Assembly: GCF_010820665.1 (NCBI RefSeq)
Contig: NZ_JAAIKC010000002.1
Coordinates: 466,423 to 530,422, forward strand
Reading direction: 5' to 3'
DNA: 64,000 nt
Source of the DNA: Paenibacillus sp. SYP-B3998
Lineage (GTDB): Bacteria; Bacillota; Bacilli; Paenibacillales; NBRC-103111
A program made the position numbers and the translations under genes. Shown in pieces: positions 51,601 through 64,000 of this stretch; position 1 is the stretch's first letter; each line of letters opens with the position of its first letter. The notes beneath the pieces are model-generated. The model saw nothing but the letters and a program-made list of their open reading frames with translations, was not told the DNA's origin and did not search any database.

Positions 51601-54600
51601 CGATGCAGCATAACCGATTGATTGAAGTGATGCGGATCGGCAAACTGCTGCTCAAAGAACCATTTCTGAATCGGCAGCAGCGCTGCCTCTCCAGTCACTT
51701 CGCCCTGATCGGCCATTCTCGCTACAGGCTGAACATGCAAGACCAGCTGCGCGATGGTCGGATATTTGAACAAATCGCGGATTTCCAGCTTGTAACCAGC
51801 TTGATGCAATCTGGAAGATACCTGAATCGATTTGATCGAATCGCCGCCCAGCTCGAAGAAGTGATCCGTCACCCCGACACGTTCTGCGCCCAATACAGCC
51901 TGCCACACAGCTGCAAGCGTCTTCTCCAGCTCGGTGCGAGGTGCGACATACTCGCCTCCCGTATGGATGCTTCCTTCCGGCATCGGCAGCGCCTTGCGGT
52001 CGAGCTTGCCGTTTGCCGATAACGGCATCTGCGCCAGCTGTACAAAATACGACGGGATCATGTACCCCGGCAGCTCTTGCGACAGCGTACCCCTGAGCGC
52101 GCCCACCGTGAGCTCGCTGTCCGCGACGAAGTACGCGCACAGCGCCTTCTGACCGCTCTCGTCCTCGCGAGCGACGACGACTGTTTCCCGAATGCCTGCT
52201 ATTTTCAGCAGTTGCGCTTCCACTTCCCCAATCTCGATGCGGTATCCGCGAATCTTCACCTGATGGTCGATCCGGCCCAAGTACTCGATGTTGCCATCTG
52301 GCATCCATCTGGCCAAGTCGCCCGTTCGGTACATCCGCTCGCCAGCCGCAAACGGGATGGGCACGAACTTCTCTGCCGTCAGCTCGGGACGGTTCAAGTA
52401 CCCTCTCGCCAGTCCCACGCCTGCGATGCACAGCTCACCCGCCACGCCAATCGGCTGTAGTTGGTTTTCGCTGCCCACGATATAGATTTTCGTGTTGTCG
52501 ATCGGTTTCCCAATCGGTACGCTGCTGTACGCTTGATCGGCCTGACAGTCGAAGTACGTCACATCCACGGTCGCTTCCGTAGGTCCGTACAGGTTAATGA
52601 GCCGCGCTCCATTTACTGGCGCGATATAACGATAGAATCTCTCCACCTGCGTAGCGATCAACGCTTCACCGCTTGTAAACACTTGCCGCAGCGTTGACAG
52701 CTTGCTTCTTATCTCCTGCTCCGGCTGTTGCTCCACATACGCTAGGAAAGCGTGTAGCATCGATGGCACGAAATGCATCGTACTGATATGCCCGCGCGCA
52801 ATGGTTTCCACAATCGCAGCTGGGTTCTTTTCCCCGCCAACGGACAGCAGGCATACTTTGGCGCCTATGAAAGCCCACCAGAACAGCTCCCACACGGATA
52901 CGTCGAACGTGATGGCCGTTTTCTGCAGGATCGTGTCCCCTTCGCCAATCGCGTATTGCTTCTGCATCCACATCAAGCGGTTAATGACCGAACCGTGCTC
53001 GACCACAACCCCTTTCGGTCGTCCCGTCGTTCCTGACGTATAGATGACATAGGCCGCATCTCCCGCGTTGTTAACGGCAGCCAGATTGGAGCCGTCAGCA
53101 CGATAAGCATGCTCGTCATCCAAGCTCAGCACGGTGCCTGCAAACGATACGCGCGACACGCTCTCTTGCAAATGGCCCTGCACCAAGAGCAGCTTCGCTC
53201 CCGAATCCTCCAGCAAGTAGCGGATGCGCTCTTCCGGGAACTCTGGATCGATCGGCACATAGGCCCCGCCAGCTTTCAGAATCGCCATGATACCGACCAT
53301 CATGGCAAGCGAACGCTCAGTCATGATGCCAACGAGCTGATCCGCTTTTACGCCCATATCGCGCAGCGTTTGCGCCAATTGGTTCGCCCGCTCGTTCAAT
53401 TCGCGGTACGTGAGCTGCGCTTCCTCGAACACGACCGCTACCGCATCCGGGCCAAGCTCCACCTGCTCCTCGAACATCCGATGGATCGTTTTCTCCCGCG
53501 GATAGTCTGCTGCCGTATCATTGAACACGGTGACAAGCTCCGTCTTCTCTTCCGCAGTCGCCAGTTCCAGTTCGCCTACAGCGACTTGCGGATTAGCCGC
53601 GATTTGTTCGAGCACATGCACCAGATGTCCCTTTAACCGCTCCATGCTCGCCCGTTCAAACACCTGCGCGTTGTAATCAAAACGAATGACAATCTTCTCT
53701 CCAGGCATGATCATCAGGTTGAAGTCATAGTTCGTTTGTTCTGCCACCTGAACATCCGTAATCACCAGATTGCCGCTATCATCCTGGCTTCCTGCTTGCT
53801 CCATCTGCGCTTCGACAGGGTAGTTCTCGAACACCATGATGTGTTTAATCAGGTCTTGCTTTTGCGCGATCTGCGCCTGGATTTCATATAGCGGATAATA
53901 ATCGTAGCTGCCCGAATCCAGCGCCTGTCTTTGCAGACTGCCCATCATCTCGGCAAAGCTCATCCCCGCATCGCAAGTGACGCGAATCGGTATCGTGTTA
54001 ATAAATAACCCGACCATTTGTTCAATCCCGGGGATTTCTTCGGGTCTTCCCGATACAACGCCGCCGAATACTACGTCGTCGGTTCCGTTATATTTCTGCA
54101 ACATAATGCCCCATACCGCTTGCATCAACGTATTCAGCGTCACCTGATGCTGCTTCGCCACCCGGCTTAATCGTCCGCTCAGGCTATTACCCAAATCGCA
54201 AACGACGTGTTCCGCTGCGTACGCCTCGCCTTGGCCTTGCGCCTTCCCTTGCGGCAGCGCCGTCTGCCCCTCGTATCCGGCCAAGTACTCGGCCCAATAT
54301 TTGGAAGCAGCTTCCCCGTCCTGCTTCTCCAGCCACTCGATATACTGACTATAGGACGCTACCGCCGTCCATTCAGGATGATCGTGCTGTACATATGCGG
54401 CGTACGCTTCAAACACTTCTTTGGTGATGATCGGCAGGCACCAACCATCCATCAAAATATGGTGGAAACTCCAGAGAATCTGATAAGCTTCTTCCCCTGT
54501 GCAGATCACCGTTATACGCATCAAAGCATCCTTTTTCAAATCAAATCCTTTGATCTTATCCTGTCTGACCAGATTCTCGATATGCGCTTTCCACTCGTCA

Positions 54601-57600
54601 TCTTCCAGATCGCGTAAGTCTTCATAGGCAAATTCAATCCGCTTGTCCCGATGTACGATTTGGAGAAGTTCGCCTTTGTAACCACTGTAAAAGTTTGTTC
54701 GCAGAACGGCATGGCGTTTCGCCGCCAACTCCCAGCTTTTAGCGAAAGCGTCCACATCAAGAGCTCCCTGCATCGTAAAGCGCGTTTGTTCAAAATACGC
54801 ACCCGCATGCTGATCCATAACGCTGTGGAACCACATTCCCTTTTGCATCGGCGTGAGCGTATATATGTTCTCGATCTCTCCAAGGTGACGGGTTTCTTCG
54901 GCAATACGCTCCAGTTCTTCCACGCTCAGTCCCTTAAACAAGACGTCGCTTGGTGTCAGCTCTGAACGCTCTTTCGCTACGCAATGCGCGATGATCTCCT
55001 TGAGGCTCATCTGCAGTCGTCCAGCCAGTTCCTGTATCGTCTCCGTACGGTATGCCACGCCATTGTAGGAAAGATCAAACGACAACACGCCGTCCGTAAT
55101 CATCCCATTGATGTTCAAAACATATTGGAGCGTCTGATCGCTGCTGAGGTTTTCACCATTGGAATATGGCGAGAGCTCCATATGATTGTTTTGCAAATCT
55201 TGATCGAACTGTCCCAAATAATTGAAACTGATTTCTGGCTTTGCGCGCCTCGCCGATCCATCTGTATGTTCAGACATATATCGATAGATGCCATACCCAA
55301 TCCCCTTGTTCGGAATTTGGCGCAGATCCTCTTTCACCTTTTTGATCCGATAGGACAGATTTTCACCTGGTTCGTTATCAAGCAACAATGGATACTCGCT
55401 CGTAAACCAGCCCACAGTGCGCGTGATATCGACATCCGGCAGGATGGATTCGCGCCCATGTCCTTCCAGGTTGACCAATACACGCTCGTGACCGCTCCAC
55501 TTCTGCACAGCTATCCCTAGCGCCGTTAACAAAATGTCGTTCATCTCCGTGTTATAAGCCCGATGAACCTGCTTGAGCAGCTGCTCCGTTTCTCCTCGAG
55601 TCCACTGAACGACGATGGACTCGCTGTCCCGCAGCAACGAATAAGTCGTTTCACGGTCCTTAGGCAGCGGTTTCGCATCTATTTGCTCGATGCGCCGCCA
55701 ATAGGCCCATTCGTTCTCCCTCTCCGAGCTTTGCGCATACGCTGCGAGTTGTTCAGACCAAGTGCGGTACGCATCCGTCTTGGCTGGTAGCCCCACTTCT
55801 TCACCTTTCGCGGCCTGCTCATAGCCGATCCCGATATCTTCCAACAAGATCCGCCAGGATACGCCGTCAACCACACTATGATGAATGACAATCAGCAGAT
55901 GATCGCCGTCCGCACATTGAAATAAACCGACTTTCACCAGCGGACCCGCTTCAAGCTCCATGCTGCTTTGAATCTCGTTCGCTTTCGCTTCGATCGCCTG
56001 TTCAAGTTCCGTTTCTCCCTTAAAGTCCACGACTTCCAGACTGTAAAGACTGCCTTCTGCGATTCCCCGGTTCCACGCCGCATACGCGCCGTTTTCTGCC
56101 AAGCGAAACACCATCCTGAGCGCGTCGTGATGCTCCGTAATCTTCTGCAATACCTTGCGGATCGCGGTTTCGTCAAATCCCTCCTTTTGGTAAAGTATGA
56201 TCGATTGATTGAAGTGGTTAGGGGCGGCAAGCTCCTGTTCAAAAAAACTTCGTAGTATCGGAGTCAGCAGTACCTCTCCTATCACCTCACCTTGGTTGGC
56301 TTTTTTGACAACAGGCTGAATATGCAAGCTCAACTGCGCGATGGTCGGATATTTGAACATGTCGCGAATTTCCAGCTTGTAACCAGCTTGATGCAATCTG
56401 GATGAAACCTGAATCGATTTGATCGAATCGCCTCCCAGCTCGAAGAAGTGATCTGTTACGCTGACACGCTCTGCGCCCAATACAGCCTGCCATACGGTCG
56501 TGAGCGTTTTCTCCAGCTCCGTTCGAGGCGCGACGTATGCTCCCCCGGTATGCACGCTTCCATCTGGAGCTGGTAGCGCCTTGCGGTCGATCTTTCCGTT
56601 TGATGTTAACGGCATCTGCGGAAGCTGAACAAAGTAGGAAGGGATCATGTATCCTGGAAGTTCATGAGACAACACGTCTCTTAATTCGCCCACAGTCAGC
56701 TCTTGATCCGCCACAAAGTACGCGCATAAAGCTTTCTGACCGCTCTCCTCCTCCCGCGCCGTCACGACTGCTTCTTGAACCGAAGCTACCTTCAAGAGAT
56801 GCGCTTCCACCTCGCCAAGCTCAATCCGATAGCCGCGAATTTTCACCTGATAGTCGATCCTGCCTAGATATTCAATGTTCCCATCTGGCAGCCATCTGGC
56901 CAGATCACCCGTCTTGTACATCCGCTCTCCAAGCTGAAAAGGATTAGCTATGTAATTCTCTGCGGTCAACTCCGAACGATTCAAGTAGCCTCGTCCTACA
57001 CTTGCACCGCCAATGTGGACTTCACCTATAATGCCGATCGGAACTACCTTCTGCTGCGAATCCAATAGGTAGACAGACTGATTCGCCAGTGGCTTTCCTA
57101 ACGGCACTGTGTGGAATCGGAATGTTTCTTCCTCGCCAATGGTATAGGCCGTTGTGTCAACACAGCACTCTGTAGGTCCATAGACATTCGTGATTTGAGG
57201 GCGATAGCCGGGCCATCTGTTTGCCATTTCAGCAACAAGCTGCCCAGGCAATGCTTCCCCGCCAATAATAAAATGCTGCACATTTAAATCCGTAAACAAA
57301 TGAGACATTTCGAGCAATATCCGAAGATGAGCCGGCGTGCCGTCGGAAATATGGATGTGATGAGATTGATAATAGGCAACAAGCTGCTCTCCGTTAATTG
57401 CAGTTTCTTTGGGTACGATGTGGAGCGTATGTCCCAGTAAAATACTGGCGAATATTTGCTGTACAGAAGCATCGAACACATAAGGCGACAACCATGCAAT
57501 ACGTGCGGGCGATTGGTAGGCGCTGTAAATATGCTTCGTTAAGCCGGCAATTAAGTTGCTGACATTTCGCTGCTCGATCATGACACCTTTCGGATTTCCT

Positions 57601-60600
57601 GTCGTACCCGAAGTATAGATGACATAAGCCAGATGATGCGGAGCAGAAAGACTTGTCAAATTGACACCGCTCTCTGTGATCAAAAGCTCATCTGTCAGCA
57701 CGATACGTTGTACGCCTGTCGGCAAGTCCATCGTTTGTTCCTGCCCAGTCAGAACCAGATCTACGCCGCTGTCCGCAAGTATGTAATGAATGCGTTCCTC
57801 TGGGTAAGAAGGATCGATGGGTACATACGCGCCGCCGGCTTTTAAAATCCCGATAATTCCGATGATCATCCGGGCCGAACGCTCCATCATGATCCCAACC
57901 GCCTCATCGGCTTGCACCCCTGCAGCTCGCAGCTTTCTTGCCAGTCTGTTTGCTCCTTCATTCAGTTCGCGGTAAGTCAGCTGCCGATCCTCGCAGACAA
58001 CCGCCACCTGCTCTGCTGAACGATCCGCCTGCTCTTCAAACAACTGATGGAGTGGCTTCTCATGCGAAAATTCAACTTCCGAATCGTTAAACACATCGAT
58101 AATTTGACTCATTTCTTCATCTGTAATCATCTCTATAGATGAAAGTTTGATCTGAGGATTATTCACAATGGAGACGAGCAATTGCTCGAAATGCTTCATC
58201 ATCCGTACTACCGTTTCCCGCTTGTACAAGGCGGTAGCAAACCCGAAGCTGCATGCTAATCCATCCTTGCCTTCACCCACAGTCAGACTCAAGTCAAACT
58301 TCGCAGCCGTCATCTTATTCGCATAAGGCAATAGGCGCAGGCCGTCAATCTCAAATTTCCCCTGCTCCGTGTTTTCGAGGGCAAATATCGTATCAAAGAG
58401 TGGATTGCGGCTTAAATCTCTGGATATATGCAATTTCTCAACCAGTTCTTCAAACGGATAGTCCTGATGCTCGAACGCGCCCAGGGTCGTTTCCTTAACT
58501 TCCTCCAGATAGGACAGGAATGTCTTCTCTCCTGCTGGATAATTGCGAATCCCTAGCGTATTGACGAACATCCCGATGAGCGGTTCCAAATCGCCGTGCG
58601 TTCTTCCCGCAATCGGCGTACCCACGATGATATCTTCCTGACCTGTATACTTTTGCAGCAATATCGTATAGGCCGCAAGCAGCACCATGTACAACGTGGT
58701 TCTTCGCTCAGCCGCAAGCTGCCGAACCCCTTCGCTCAACGCTGGATCGATAACAAATTCGAAAGCGTCTCCTTCATACTTCTGCACAGCAGGGCGCACA
58801 TAATCCGTCGGTAGCTCCAGCACCGGCAATTCGCCACGGAGCCTATTCAGCCAGTACGATTCCTGCTGTTTCATCTGATTCCTCTGCACTTCGGACAACT
58901 GCCATACGGCATAATCTTTGTACTGAATACGCAGCGGTGACAGCTCTTCACCACTGTACAAGCGGGCGAATTCTTCCACCAGAATTCCCATAGAGACGCC
59001 ATCGGAGATGATGTGATGCATGTCGAATATTAAGATATGCCGATCCTTCGCCAGTTCGATCAGCCCTACCCGCAAGAGCGGCGGCTTCTCCAAATCAAAC
59101 GTGCGAATAAATTGACGGATTCTTTCTTCCGTTTCTTCTTCGCTTGCAAATATGTACGTTAGGGCAAAGCTCACTTCGTCGTACACCCGCTGCACAAGCT
59201 CGCCTTCCACCATCTCAAAGCCCGTGCGCAGTGTCTCGTGACGTGCGATCAGGTGCCGGAACGCCTCCTCGAACCGCTCTTTATGGAGTTCCCCCTCGAG
59301 CAGCATCACGCCCGGCATGTTGTAGTTCTGTTCAGCGCCCTCCATTTGCTGCAAAATGTAAATCCGCTTCTGGACTGAGGACACTGGGTAGTAGTCTCTT
59401 TTTTCGATCTGCGGAATTAAACTGTACGATTGCTCTTCCATTCCACTAATGACTTTGGCTATTTCCTCAACCGTCGGGAATCGGAACATATCGCGCAGCG
59501 GAAGACTGATATTCATTTCTTTATGTACCTTGCTTACCACCGTTGTTGCCCGCAAGGAATGGCCGCCGATTTCAAAGAAGTTATCCTTGACGCCAATCGT
59601 CTTCAGCCTAAGCACTTCCTTCCAAATATTTACCAGTTCCTCTTCCAATGGCGTGCGAGGAGCTACATATTCCACACCCGTCTGCATGTTCTCTTCTGGA
59701 GCAGGCAGCGCCTTGCGGTCAATCTTCCCGTTCGGCGTTAACGGCATCCGCTCCAGTTGCACCAGGTACGATGGAACCATATAAGTCGGCATTTCCTGCG
59801 ACAACGTCGCATTCAGTTCACTTACCGTCAGCAGCTTGTCAGCTACGAAATACGCGCATAGCTGGCTCACTCCACTCTCATCTTCTCGCGCAATGACGAT
59901 TGCCTCTTGAACAGACTCCACTTTCAAGAGCTGCGTTTCGACTTCACCTAGTTCGATTCGATAGCCGCGAATTTTCACTTGATGGTCGATCCGTCCCAAA
60001 TACTCAATCATTCCGTTTGGCATCCATCTTGCCAAATCCCCTGTGCGGTACATACGCTCGCCTTCTCTGAAGCGGCTGAAGACAAACTTCTCCGCCGTCA
60101 ACTCCGGTCGGTGCAAATAGCCCCGTGCCAATCCTGCTCCTGCAATGCACAGTTCACCGGGCACGCCAACAGGTGTCAATTGCCCACTCGGGTCCACCAT
60201 ATAGACGCGATGATTCGGGATCGGACGACCGATTGAAATCATGCTGCTCGCTAGCGGATCCGTTGACACAGACCAAATGGACGTGGCTACGGAATTTTCT
60301 GTCGGGCCGTAGCCGTTATAGTACATCACCTTATCTTTCCACTTCTGCACAAGTTCCGTAGACGATGCGGACCCTGCCGTGAACAAAATGCGCAAATTCG
60401 GCATCCTATCAGGTTCCAAATACACCGCATAGGTTGGAGGCAGCGCCGCCACGGTGATTCCGTGATCAGCCATATAATCTTCAAACAGACGGTAATTCAA
60501 AATCGTCGCGGAAGTCGGCACGTATAAGGTCGCTCCGCAGAACAAGGCTTGGAAAAACTCCCAACAAGCAGCATCAAACGAATAGCTGGCAAACTGCATA

Positions 60601-61922
60601 ATCTTGTCCTGCAAGCCGATATGGAGCGTATGATCGAAATAGGTTTTCAAATTGCATAAGCCGTGATGCTCAACCATAACCCCTTTCGGCTTACCCGTCG
60701 TTCCCGACGTGTAGATAACATAAGCCAGATTGTTCGGGCCAGAATCCAACGCCAGATTCGAACCGTCTTCGCTGTAAGACGACGCGTCATCCAACAACAC
60801 GATGTTCCCGGTGAACGCGGCATTCTCTCGTAAATGGCTTTGCAGCAGCATCAGCTCTGCACCAGAATCCTCCATGATGTAACGAATGCGCTCTTCTGGA
60901 TACTCCGGATCAATTGGCACATAAGCTCCGCCAACTTTCAGAATCGCCATGATACCCACCATCATGTCAAGTGAACGCTCGACCATAATTGCTACCAATT
61001 GTTCCGTCTGTACCCCTGCTTCTTGCAACGTCCTAGCTAGACGATTCGCTCGCTCATTCAATTCCCGGTACGTCAACTGCTGATCTTCAAATACGACCGC
61101 AACCGCCTCAGGGGATCGCTGTACCTGATCCTCGAACAGCTGATGAATGGTTTTCTCCCGCGGATAATCAGCTGCCGTTTCGTTAAAAATGTGAAGCAAC
61201 TGATGCTTCTCAGGTCCAGATAATAGTTCCACACTGCCTATTTCAATATCAGGATTGTATAAAACGATAGAAAATATATGGTCCAAATGACTGATAGTCT
61301 GAGCGATAAATTCGTTGTTATATAAATTTTCGTTATAGATCGCATTCAAATAGATTGAATCGTTTTCTAATTCAAATTCAAACGCGATATCCGAAACAAC
61401 GCTTTGACTGTAATCAACCGTATGCAATTGTTTCAAGGAAACGAGTGTATGGATAACGGGAACGCCATCTGTAACCTGTAAATGCAAACGTTCCGTCATT
61501 TTCCGAAATGGGATATTTTGATGATTGATTGCTTCAGTTAGAGAAGACTTCAATGCATTCAGCAATAACTTAAATGTACGGTCTGCACTGATCTTATCCC
61601 TGAGAACAACCACATTGTTAATAGGCCGCCGCGACTCCTTGGACTTTCTGACAACAGGCATGGCCAACAGAATATGGTCTTCATTCGTATATTTGTAAAG
61701 TAAACATTGAACCCCTGTTAATAAGATCATGAAAGCTGCCAAATCAGAACCTTTTGACATTTGTACAATCCGCTCAGACACGTTAACAGACAACATGGTG
61801 GAGAAACAATGGCGACTAGCTGCTGAGTTGCTCGGGGCTTTGCTATAAGGCAGTATGGTAGGCGTATTTTCCTCACCTTCAAATTTATCATTCCAATAAA
61901 CAATCTCTTTTTCAAATGCCAC
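42624..61922 (-). CDS. Five-module NRPS: half-C-A(Aro)-PCP-C-A(Gln)-PCP-E-C-A(Ser)-PCP-E-C-A(Ser)-PCP-C-A(Pro)-PCP-C
   Basis: Giant synthetase (about 6430 aa) adding five residues. A domains lie near 410, 1445, 2969, 4507 and 5555. PCPs near 790, 4897 and 5937 are GGHSLRA; those near 1834 and 3364 are LGGDSIKS, the form that precedes epimerases. E domains near 2020 and 3547 show HHSVVDG and HHGVIDG. C domains after E show HHILMDGW, the others HHIISDG or HHIVSDG. Codes: DAWAFAGVAK (Phe/Tyr/Trp-like, uncertain), DAQDIGVVDK (Gln), DVWHFSLVDK twice (Ser), DVQYIAHVVK (Pro). The predicted product is L-Aro, D-Gln, D-Ser, L-Ser, L-Pro. The protein begins with the same half-C lobe as its neighbours and ends in a C domain with tail ETMEFIF. 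I prefer GTG 61922 (GGGGAG nine bases upstream) over ATG 61931, which is too close to it. Confidence 0.93.
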   Translation of the reverse strand: MAFEKEIVYWNDKFEGEENTPTILPYSKAPSNSAASRHCFSTMLSVNVSERIVQMSKGSDLAAFMILLTGVQCLLYKYTNEDHILLAMPVVRKSKESRRPINNVVVLRDKISADRTFKLLLNALKSSLTEAINHQNIPFRKMTERLHLQVTDGVPVIHTLVSLKQLHTVDYSQSVVSDIAFEFELENDSIYLNAIYNENLYNNEFIAQTISHLDHIFSIVLYNPDIEIGSVELLSGPEKHQLLHIFNETAADYPREKTIHQLFEDQVQRSPEAVAVVFEDQQLTYRELNERANRLARTLQEAGVQTEQLVAIMVERSLDMMVGIMAILKVGGAYVPIDPEYPEERIRYIMEDSGAELMLLQSHLRENAAFTGNIVLLDDASSYSEDGSNLALDSGPNNLAYVIYTSGTTGKPKGVMVEHHGLCNLKTYFDHTLHIGLQDKIMQFASYSFDAACWEFFQALFCGATLYVPTSATILNYRLFEDYMADHGITVAALPPTYAVYLEPDRMPNLRILFTAGSASSTELVQKWKDKVMYYNGYGPTENSVATSIWSVSTDPLASSMISIGRPIPNHRVYMVDPSGQLTPVGVPGELCIAGAGLARGYLHRPELTAEKFVFSRFREGERMYRTGDLARWMPNGMIEYLGRIDHQVKIRGYRIELGEVETQLLKVESVQEAIVIAREDESGVSQLCAYFVADKLLTVSELNATLSQEMPTYMVPSYLVQLERMPLTPNGKIDRKALPAPEENMQTGVEYVAPRTPLEEELVNIWKEVLRLKTIGVKDNFFEIGGHSLRATTVVSKVHKEMNISLPLRDMFRFPTVEEIAKVISGMEEQSYSLIPQIEKRDYYPVSSVQKRIYILQQMEGAEQNYNMPGVMLLEGELHKERFEEAFRHLIARHETLRTGFEMVEGELVQRVYDEVSFALTYIFASEEETEERIRQFIRTFDLEKPPLLRVGLIELAKDRHILIFDMHHIISDGVSMGILVEEFARLYSGEELSPLRIQYKDYAVWQLSEVQRNQMKQQESYWLNRLRGELPVLELPTDYVRPAVQKYEGDAFEFVIDPALSEGVRQLAAERRTTLYMVLLAAYTILLQKYTGQEDIIVGTPIAGRTHGDLEPLIGMFVNTLGIRNYPAGEKTFLSYLEEVKETTLGAFEHQDYPFEELVEKLHISRDLSRNPLFDTIFALENTEQGKFEIDGLRLLPYANKMTAAKFDLSLTVGEGKDGLACSFGFATALYKRETVVRMMKHFEQLLVSIVNNPQIKLSSIEMITDEEMSQIIDVFNDSEVEFSHEKPLHQLFEEQADRSAEQVAVVCEDRQLTYRELNEGANRLARKLRAAGVQADEAVGIMMERSARMIIGIIGILKAGGAYVPIDPSYPEERIHYILADSGVDLVLTGQEQTMDLPTGVQRIVLTDELLITESGVNLTSLSAPHHLAYVIYTSGTTGNPKGVMIEQRNVSNLIAGLTKHIYSAYQSPARIAWLSPYVFDASVQQIFASILLGHTLHIVPKETAINGEQLVAYYQSHHIHISDGTPAHLRILLEMSHLFTDLNVQHFIIGGEALPGQLVAEMANRWPGYRPQITNVYGPTECCVDTTAYTIGEEETFRFHTVPLGKPLANQSVYLLDSQQKVVPIGIIGEVHIGGASVGRGYLNRSELTAENYIANPFQLGERMYKTGDLARWLPDGNIEYLGRIDYQVKIRGYRIELGEVEAHLLKVASVQEAVVTAREEESGQKALCAYFVADQELTVGELRDVLSHELPGYMIPSYFVQLPQMPLTSNGKIDRKALPAPDGSVHTGGAYVAPRTELEKTLTTVWQAVLGAERVSVTDHFFELGGDSIKSIQVSSRLHQAGYKLEIRDMFKYPTIAQLSLHIQPVVKKANQGEVIGEVLLTPILRSFFEQELAAPNHFNQSIILYQKEGFDETAIRKVLQKITEHHDALRMVFRLAENGAYAAWNRGIAEGSLYSLEVVDFKGETELEQAIEAKANEIQSSMELEAGPLVKVGLFQCADGDHLLIVIHHSVVDGVSWRILLEDIGIGYEQAAKGEEVGLPAKTDAYRTWSEQLAAYAQSSERENEWAYWRRIEQIDAKPLPKDRETTYSLLRDSESIVVQWTRGETEQLLKQVHRAYNTEMNDILLTALGIAVQKWSGHERVLVNLEGHGRESILPDVDITRTVGWFTSEYPLLLDNEPGENLSYRIKKVKEDLRQIPNKGIGYGIYRYMSEHTDGSARRAKPEISFNYLGQFDQDLQNNHMELSPYSNGENLSSDQTLQYVLNINGMITDGVLSFDLSYNGVAYRTETIQELAGRLQMSLKEIIAHCVAKERSELTPSDVLFKGLSVEELERIAEETRHLGEIENIYTLTPMQKGMWFHSVMDQHAGAYFEQTRFTMQGALDVDAFAKSWELAAKRHAVLRTNFYSGYKGELLQIVHRDKRIEFAYEDLRDLEDDEWKAHIENLVRQDKIKGFDLKKDALMRITVICTGEEAYQILWSFHHILMDGWCLPIITKEVFEAYAAYVQHDHPEWTAVASYSQYIEWLEKQDGEAASKYWAEYLAGYEGQTALPQGKAQGQGEAYAAEHVVCDLGNSLSGRLSRVAKQHQVTLNTLMQAVWGIMLQKYNGTDDVVFGGVVSGRPEEIPGIEQMVGLFINTIPIRVTCDAGMSFAEMMGSLQRQALDSGSYDYYPLYEIQAQIAQKQDLIKHIMVFENYPVEAQMEQAGSQDDSGNLVITDVQVAEQTNYDFNLMIMPGEKIVIRFDYNAQVFERASMERLKGHLVHVLEQIAANPQVAVGELELATAEEKTELVTVFNDTAADYPREKTIHRMFEEQVELGPDAVAVVFEEAQLTYRELNERANQLAQTLRDMGVKADQLVGIMTERSLAMMVGIMAILKAGGAYVPIDPEFPEERIRYLLEDSGAKLLLVQGHLQESVSRVSFAGTVLSLDDEHAYRADGSNLAAVNNAGDAAYVIYTSGTTGRPKGVVVEHGSVINRLMWMQKQYAIGEGDTILQKTAITFDVSVWELFWWAFIGAKVCLLSVGGEKNPAAIVETIARGHISTMHFVPSMLHAFLAYVEQQPEQEIRSKLSTLRQVFTSGEALIATQVERFYRYIAPVNGARLINLYGPTEATVDVTYFDCQADQAYSSVPIGKPIDNTKIYIVGSENQLQPIGVAGELCIAGVGLARGYLNRPELTAEKFVPIPFAAGERMYRTGDLARWMPDGNIEYLGRIDHQVKIRGYRIEIGEVEAQLLKIAGIRETVVVAREDESGQKALCAYFVADSELTVGALRGTLSQELPGYMIPSYFVQLAQMPLSANGKLDRKALPMPEGSIHTGGEYVAPRTELEKTLAAVWQAVLGAERVGVTDHFFELGGDSIKSIQVSSRLHQAGYKLEIRDLFKYPTIAQLVLHVQPVARMADQGEVTGEAALLPIQKWFFEQQFADPHHFNQSVMLHRKEGFDEGAIRKVMQKVTEHHDALRMVFRMADNGEYIGWNRGIAEGELYSLEVVDFRGEAALEQAIEAKANEIQSRMNLETGPLVKAGLFQCADGDHLLIVIHHGVIDGVSWRILLEDIAIGYEQAVQGEEIRLPAKTDAYRTWSEQLAAYAQSTTITDERAYWERIGQVETKPLPRDWEADGWLHQDSESIGVQWSREETEQLLKQVHRAYNTEMNDILLTALGIAVQKWSGHDRMLVNLEGHGRESILTDIDITRTVGWFTSLYPVAIEMQANMDLSYRIKKVKEDLRQIPNKGIGYGLCRYLSEHTDEAVRRAKPEVSFNYLGQFDQDLQNNEMGISPYSSGTDVSDNQVHQYVLNINGMIADGLLNINVSYNGKAYRRETMAKLTQWLRESLQEIIAHCAAKERTEMTPSDVLLKGLNVEELELLTERTRHIGEIENIYTLTPMQKGMWFHSKLDQHTGTYFEQTRFALRGALEVDHFIKSFDLLASRHAVLRTNFYDGFKGEPLQIVYRSKRIGFAYEDLRDLSEDERKVCVENMASADKARGFDLEQDELMRVTAIRTGEESYLVLWSSHHILMDGWCLPQLTQELFETYAAYVKHDHPVWTAVPSYSQYIEWLEKQDGEAASQYWADYLAGYEGKTALPQGKTQAKGLGQGEAYAAEHVVYGLGNSLSGRMSRVAKQHQVTLNTLMQAAWGVMLQKYNGTSDVVFGGVVSGRPAEIPGIVEMIGLFINTIPIRVSCDAGTSFTEVMSSLQRQALDSGSYDYYPLYEIQAQSTQKQDLINHIMVFENYPVEAQMEQAGSQDDGGSGNLAITDVQVAEQTNYDFNLMIVPGEEIVIRFDYNAQVFERASMERLKGHLVHVLEQIAANPQVAVGELELATAEEKTELVTAFNDTVADYPREKTIHRMFEEQVELGPDAVAVVFEEAHLTYRELNERANQLARTLREAGVEADQLVGIMTERSLAMMVGIMAILKAGGAYVPIDPEFPEERIRYLLEDSGAKLLLVQGHLQESVSRVSFAGTVLNLDDEHVYRADGSNLAAVNDAGDAAYVIYTSGTTGRPKGVVVEHGSVINRLMWMQKQYAIGEGDTILQKTAITFDVSVWELFWWAFIGAKVCLLPVGGEKNPAAIVETIARGHISTMHFVPSMLHAFLEYVEQQPEQELRSKLSTLRQVFTSGEALIATQVERFYRYIAPVNGARLINLYGPTEATVDVTYFDCQADQAYSSVPIGKPIDNTQIYIVGSENQLQPIGVAGELCIAGVGLARGYLNRPELTAEKFVTIPFAASERMYRTGDLARWMPDGNIEYLGRIDHQVKIRGYRIEIGEVEAQLLKIAGIRETVVVAREDESGQKALCAYFVADSELTVGALRDALSQELPGYMIPSYFVQLAQMPLSANGKLDRKALPAAEGSIHTGGEYVAPRTELEAGLAIIWQAVLGLAKVGVKDNFFEIGGHSLRATTLVSRVHKEMGVSVPLRDVFRFPTVEGLAQVMNETKQMAYSVIPQAADQAYYPVSSAQKRLYILHQLEGAELSYNMPQMMLLEGSLDRDRLERAFRGLIARHEALRTGFEMVDGEPMQRIHQEVDFAVAYMQASVEETPDMVRGFVRVFDLAKPPLLRVGLIALAKDRHILMFDMHHIVSDGASMGILINDFVRLYGGEELQPFRIQYKDYAVWQQSAAQKEHLQQEEAYWLKALGGELPVLEMPTDYVRPAAQSFEGDVLPFMIDAQKSERLRRMAVENGATLYMVLLAAYTAMLHKYTGQEDIVVGTPIAGRTHGDLQPLIGMFVGTLAIRSYPAGEKSFLSYLEEVKETTLSAYENQHYPFEELVENVQVRRDLSRNPVFDTMFILQNTEQGDMNIHELQFKPYENEHTVAKFDLTFQAGEVEEGILCSIEFATALYKKETVERMAGHFEQLIDAVIGHPQASLAQLQMVTAAEQAQIMDVFNDTAADYPREKTIHELFEEQADRTPEATAVDFENQQLTYRELNARANQLAWTLRDSGVTAQQPVGIMVDRSIEMVVSVLAVLKAGGTFVPIDPEYPQTRIHYMLASSGARLVLTEQSWLASIPPEVEKIDVHEASLYEGREENLPSENEASHLLYIIYTSGTTGNPKGVMLEHRNLANLLQYQFTATNIPFPSPVLQYASGSFDVCYQEMFSALLFGGCLCLIGNEVRKDPKRLFARIEESKIEVLYLPVAFLKFIFTEAEWAEQFPHCVSHIITAGEQLVVTPQIEAVLRSRGIHLHNHYGPSETHVVTTFTMQPETIAAGLPPIGKPIANTKLYILDEGLQVQPIGIGGELYVSGDCVGRGYWGRPDLTDEKFVKNPFTPGERMYRTGDLARWLPDGNIEYLGRIDHQVKIRGFRIELGEVEAQLLKVAGLHEATVLALEDEAGQKQLCAYFVAEAALTAGELRGALSQELPGYMIPSYFVQLASMPLTQNGKIDRRALPAPEANVQTGAEFVAPRTRLEAQLARIWQEVLGLPSASVKDNFFELGGHSLRATTLVSKLYKELGVNLPLRDVFRYPTIEEMAQAIGGMERKAYAAIPRAEEREVYPLSSAQKRLYIMHQLEGAEMSYNMPGVMTLGGALDRERFEAAFQGLIARHETLRTGFEMVSGEPVQRVHSHVEFAVEYTQASEEEARDIVSGFIRAFELAKPPLLRVGLIELAKDRHILMFDMHHIISDGVSMNILVEEFVRLYGGEELIPLAIQYKDYAAWQQSEAYSERLKQQEAYWLDTLEGDLPILDLPTDYERPQIRSFEGASIQFEVEPAVSKQLNELAANQESTLYMVLLSAYSVLLSKYSGQEDIIVGTPIAGRAHADLEPLIGMFVGTLAIRSYPTGAKTFLSYLNEVKETTLGAFEHQDYPFEVLVEQLNVKRDASRNPVFDTMFALQNTEDRQVEFDSLNLTPYVHDYSNDVKFDLIVSMSEDNGLIRGDIQYGTKLFKATMINKILKDFLFVLSQICENPQTQLSHIKFNDQSTSSKSSLETMEFIF
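43398..45931. repeat. Pro cassette, copy 1
   Basis: Partner of the block at 36257-38790. It encodes the last A(Pro)-PCP and most of the final C domain of the five-module protein. The two copies flank the Ile module of the next gene, giving Pro-Ile-Pro in the predicted peptide. Confidence 0.85.
47320..49170. repeat. Ser cassette, copy 2
   Basis: About 1.85 kb nearly identical to 51925-53775 at a constant offset of 4605 bases (1535 codons). It covers the A(Ser) domain and the end of the preceding C domain. It stops abruptly on the PCP side, where this copy changes to an IGGHSLRA carrier while the other has LGGDSIKS. A six-base difference (two codons) marks the other edge near 49170; weaker similarity continues beyond it. 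Confidence 0.8.
51925..53775. repeat. Ser cassette, copy 1
   Basis: Partner of 47320-49170 in the same gene. Both copies carry the same Ser code. This copy is followed by a PCP and an epimerase, so the two adjacent Ser residues should be D then L. Confidence 0.8.
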
Positions 61923-61979
61923 CTTAATCATCTCCCCTTTCTTCCGAAAAAGCCAAGTTGGACTCATACACAACATCCT

Positions 61980-62021
61980 TTGCGTGTGTGCTGCCGCCAG
62001 AGCAGCAACACACACGCGCAA
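61980..62021 (-). other. Intercistronic hairpin between first and second NRPS genes
   Basis: TTGCGTGTGTGCTGC (61980-61994) and GCAGCAACACACACGCGCAA (62002-62021) form a long GC-rich stem with small bulges and a seven-base loop, directly after the upstream NRPS stop. There is no U-tract on the minus strand, so read-through is expected. It is similar in placement to the hairpin at 42554-42592. Confidence 0.55.
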
Positions 62022-62029
62022 CGGATGAA

Positions 62030-64000
62030 TTAGAAAACAAAATCAAATGCCTCTCCCGACATCACCTCTTGGCCGACATTGCTTAGTTGAATGTCCTTTA
62101 ACAGCACGTAAGGCTGCTCGCAAACTTGAGAGATAATCACCAATAAATCTTCAGCAAAATTGTCGATCATATTCTTACTGAACAGCTTTGTGCAATATTC
62201 AAAGTGACCGCTCATCGCGCGATCTTCCAGCTTAATCTCTAAGGTCAAATCGAATTTGGCAATCGTATGATGTTGTGCATAAGGTTCCAAGGTGAACGTT
62301 CCGAAACCATCTGTCCGCTCTTCTGTGTTTTGGAGCACTAACATGGTGTCAAACAGAGGATTGCGACTTAGGCTCCACTTCGCCTGCACCTTTTCCAAAA
62401 GCTCCTCAAACGGATAATCCTGGTTTTCATAGGCGCCTAAGGTCATCTCTTTGACTTCGTTCAAATAGGACAAGAACGTTTTCTCGCCAGTCGGGTAGTT
62501 ACGAATTGCGAGCGTACCCACGAACATGCCAATGAGAGATTCCAGATCCGCATGCGTTCTTCCCGCAATCGGCGTACCTACGATAATGTCTTCTTGCGCC
62601 GAGTACTTATGAAGCAAGATTGTATAGACGGTCATCAACACCATGTACAGCGTTGATCCGGTATTTTCGGCGATTCGCTGCAAGCCATCGCTTCTCTGCT
62701 CGTCAATGACAAAGTTCAACACGTCTCCCTCATAGCTGCGCATAACGGGTCTCGCAAAATCGGTTGGCAGCTCCAACTGCGGCAGCTCGCCATCCAATAC
62801 GTTCAACCAATAAGCTTCCTGCTCTTTCATTCGTTCACTCTGCGACTCCGACTGTTGCCATGCCGCGTAATCCTTGTACTGAATACGAAGAGGAGGCAGA
62901 ACCTCTCCACTGTATAGGCGGACAAACTCATCTATCAAAATACCCATGGAAACTCCGTCAGAAATAATGTGATGCATATCATATAACAGCAGATGACGGT
63001 CCGGTTCCAGTTCAATCAGACCTATACGCAACAGTGGCGCGCATCCCAAATCAAATGTGCGTACGAATTGTTGGGCAATTTCGTCTACCTCATCCTCACC
63101 CGCTTGCCTGAATGACACTGCAAAATCTACTTTCGACTGTATCCGTTGTACGGGTTCGCCGCTGACCATAGCGAAACTTGTGCGTAACGTCTCATGACGT
63201 GCGATTAGCTCGCGGAACGCTTCCTCGAATCGCTCTCGTTCCAGCGATCCATTCATAATGACCGCTCCCGGCATATTGTAACTTTGCTCTGCGCCTTCCA
63301 GCTGATGCGAAATATATAACCGTTTTTGCGCGAACGTTACCGGATAGTGCTCGCTTTCTTCGGCTAGCGGAATCGTTTTGTATTCGGCTTGCTCCATGCC
63401 GCTGATTGCTTGGGCCATTTCTTCGATGGTTGAGAAACGGAACACATCCCGTAGCGGAAGAACGACGTTCAACTCCTGATGCACCTTGCTGACCAACGTC
63501 GTTGCACGCAAGGAGTGTCCGCCAAGATCGAAGAAGTTGTCCTTTACACCGACCTTCTCCAGCCCGAGCACTCCCTGCCAGATGCGCACCAGCTTCACTT
63601 CCAGCGATGTACGTGGCGCTGTATACGTTGCTCCCGTATTCATGCTGCTTTCTGGCGCCGGGAGCGCCTTTCGGTCAACCTTCCCGTTTGACGTAAGCGG
63701 CATCTGCGCGAGCTGCACAAAGTACGACGGGATCATGTACGACGGCATGCCTTGCGACAGCGTCCCTCTCAGCTCGCTTACCGTCAGTGGTCGATCCGCT
63801 ACGAAGTACGCGCACAACTGCTTCTCTCCGTCATCATCTGCTCGCGCAATGACAAGAGCCTCCTGAACGGACGCCACCTTCTGCAACTGCGCTTCCACTT
63901 CGCCCAGCTCAATCCGATAACCCCGTATTTTCACCTGATGATCGATCCGGCCCAAGTACTCGATGTTGCCGTCCGGCAGCCATCTCGCCAAGTCTCCTGT
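62030..64000 (-). CDS. NRPS, C-terminal part only (end of A-PCP-C), truncated by window edge
   Basis: The frame is open to the right edge ([12 protein letters not shown]... reads through 64000), so the N-terminus and an unknown number of modules are missing. What remains is the end of an adenylation domain from the TGD motif to NGKVDRK (A10 lysine), a PCP with LGGHSLRA, and a full C domain with HHIISDG of the type that accepts L-residues. The protein ends in the tail GEAFDFVF, similar to other donor synthetases here. The specificity pocket of the A domain is outside the window, so its amino acid cannot be predicted. It is first in the visible operon and passes its chain to the half-C lobe of the five-module NRPS. 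Confidence 0.92.
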   Translation of the reverse strand, partial: TGDLARWLPDGNIEYLGRIDHQVKIRGYRIELGEVEAQLQKVASVQEALVIARADDDGEKQLCAYFVADRPLTVSELRGTLSQGMPSYMIPSYFVQLAQMPLTSNGKVDRKALPAPESSMNTGATYTAPRTSLEVKLVRIWQGVLGLEKVGVKDNFFDLGGHSLRATTLVSKVHQELNVVLPLRDVFRFSTIEEMAQAISGMEQAEYKTIPLAEESEHYPVTFAQKRLYISHQLEGAEQSYNMPGAVIMNGSLERERFEEAFRELIARHETLRTSFAMVSGEPVQRIQSKVDFAVSFRQAGEDEVDEIAQQFVRTFDLGCAPLLRIGLIELEPDRHLLLYDMHHIISDGVSMGILIDEFVRLYSGEVLPPLRIQYKDYAAWQQSESQSERMKEQEAYWLNVLDGELPQLELPTDFARPVMRSYEGDVLNFVIDEQRSDGLQRIAENTGSTLYMVLMTVYTILLHKYSAQEDIIVGTPIAGRTHADLESLIGMFVGTLAIRNYPTGEKTFLSYLNEVKEMTLGAYENQDYPFEELLEKVQAKWSLSRNPLFDTMLVLQNTEERTDGFGTFTLEPYAQHHTIAKFDLTLEIKLEDRAMSGHFEYCTKLFSKNMIDNFAEDLLVIISQVCEQPYVLLKDIQLSNVGQEVMSGEAFDFVF

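Noticed and set aside
36257..53775. Large near-identical blocks as an insertion sequence or transposon
   Set aside because: They lie inside continuous NRPS frames and match A-PCP-C domain borders; no transposase or terminal inverted repeats were seen.

Overview
The window is almost wholly a lipopeptide non-ribosomal peptide synthetase (NRPS) region, and every supported gene lies on the minus strand, so transcription runs from right to left. The genes suggest a low-to-medium GC Bacillota bacterium, most likely Paenibacillus or a close relative. The reasons are strong AGGAGG-type ribosome sites, an iturin/mycosubtilin-type fatty-acyl ligase/ketosynthase/aminotransferase initiator, and a pair of ABC exporters next to the terminating synthetase. 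The species cannot be fixed from this sequence.

Right half (33.0-64.0 kb). The 3' end of one NRPS gene (last module only) is followed by a giant five-module NRPS and then a three-module NRPS ending in a thioesterase. Specificity codes read by eye give aromatic, D-Gln, D-Ser, Ser, Pro for the giant protein and Ile, Pro, Val-release for the last. Two near-identical Pro cassettes and two near-identical Ser cassettes sit in this half. Two half-size ABC exporters follow in the same direction (29.4-33.0 kb).

Middle (23.9-29.2 kb). An M3-family peptidase gene comes first. After it is a compact four-gene operon with its own promoter and terminator: an NrtR-like Nudix regulator, a NADAR protein, a PARG-type macrodomain hydrolase and a frameshifted ADP-ribosylglycohydrolase. 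It looks like an ADP-ribose reversal or NAD-derivative module. Three 14-bp tandem repeats overlap its promoter.

Left half (0-23.5 kb, visibly AT-richer). A mycosubtilin/iturin-like initiator has the order FAAL-ACP-KS-ACP-aminotransferase-C-PCP-C-A-PCP-C, with a Glu-type code. It is followed by a two-module NRPS (unassigned residue with E, then Thr with E) that ends in a condensation domain. No thioesterase follows. An ABC-2 type ATPase and permease, the latter cut by the window edge, complete this side.

How it may fit together. The left half can start a beta-amino-acyl lipopeptide but cannot release it. The right half can release a chain, but no starter is visible. Every multimodular protein with a visible N-terminus, apart from the initiator, begins with a half-size condensation lobe. 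Every non-terminal protein ends in a full C domain. The simplest inference is one non-collinear pathway of at least 12 residues: beta-amino fatty acid-Glu-D-X-D-Thr-(...)-Aro-D-Gln-D-Ser-Ser-Pro-Ile-Pro-Val. However, the tail of the two-module NRPS appears to be frameshifted away from a docking-like ending, so the left-to-right hand-over may be broken or may be a sequence error.
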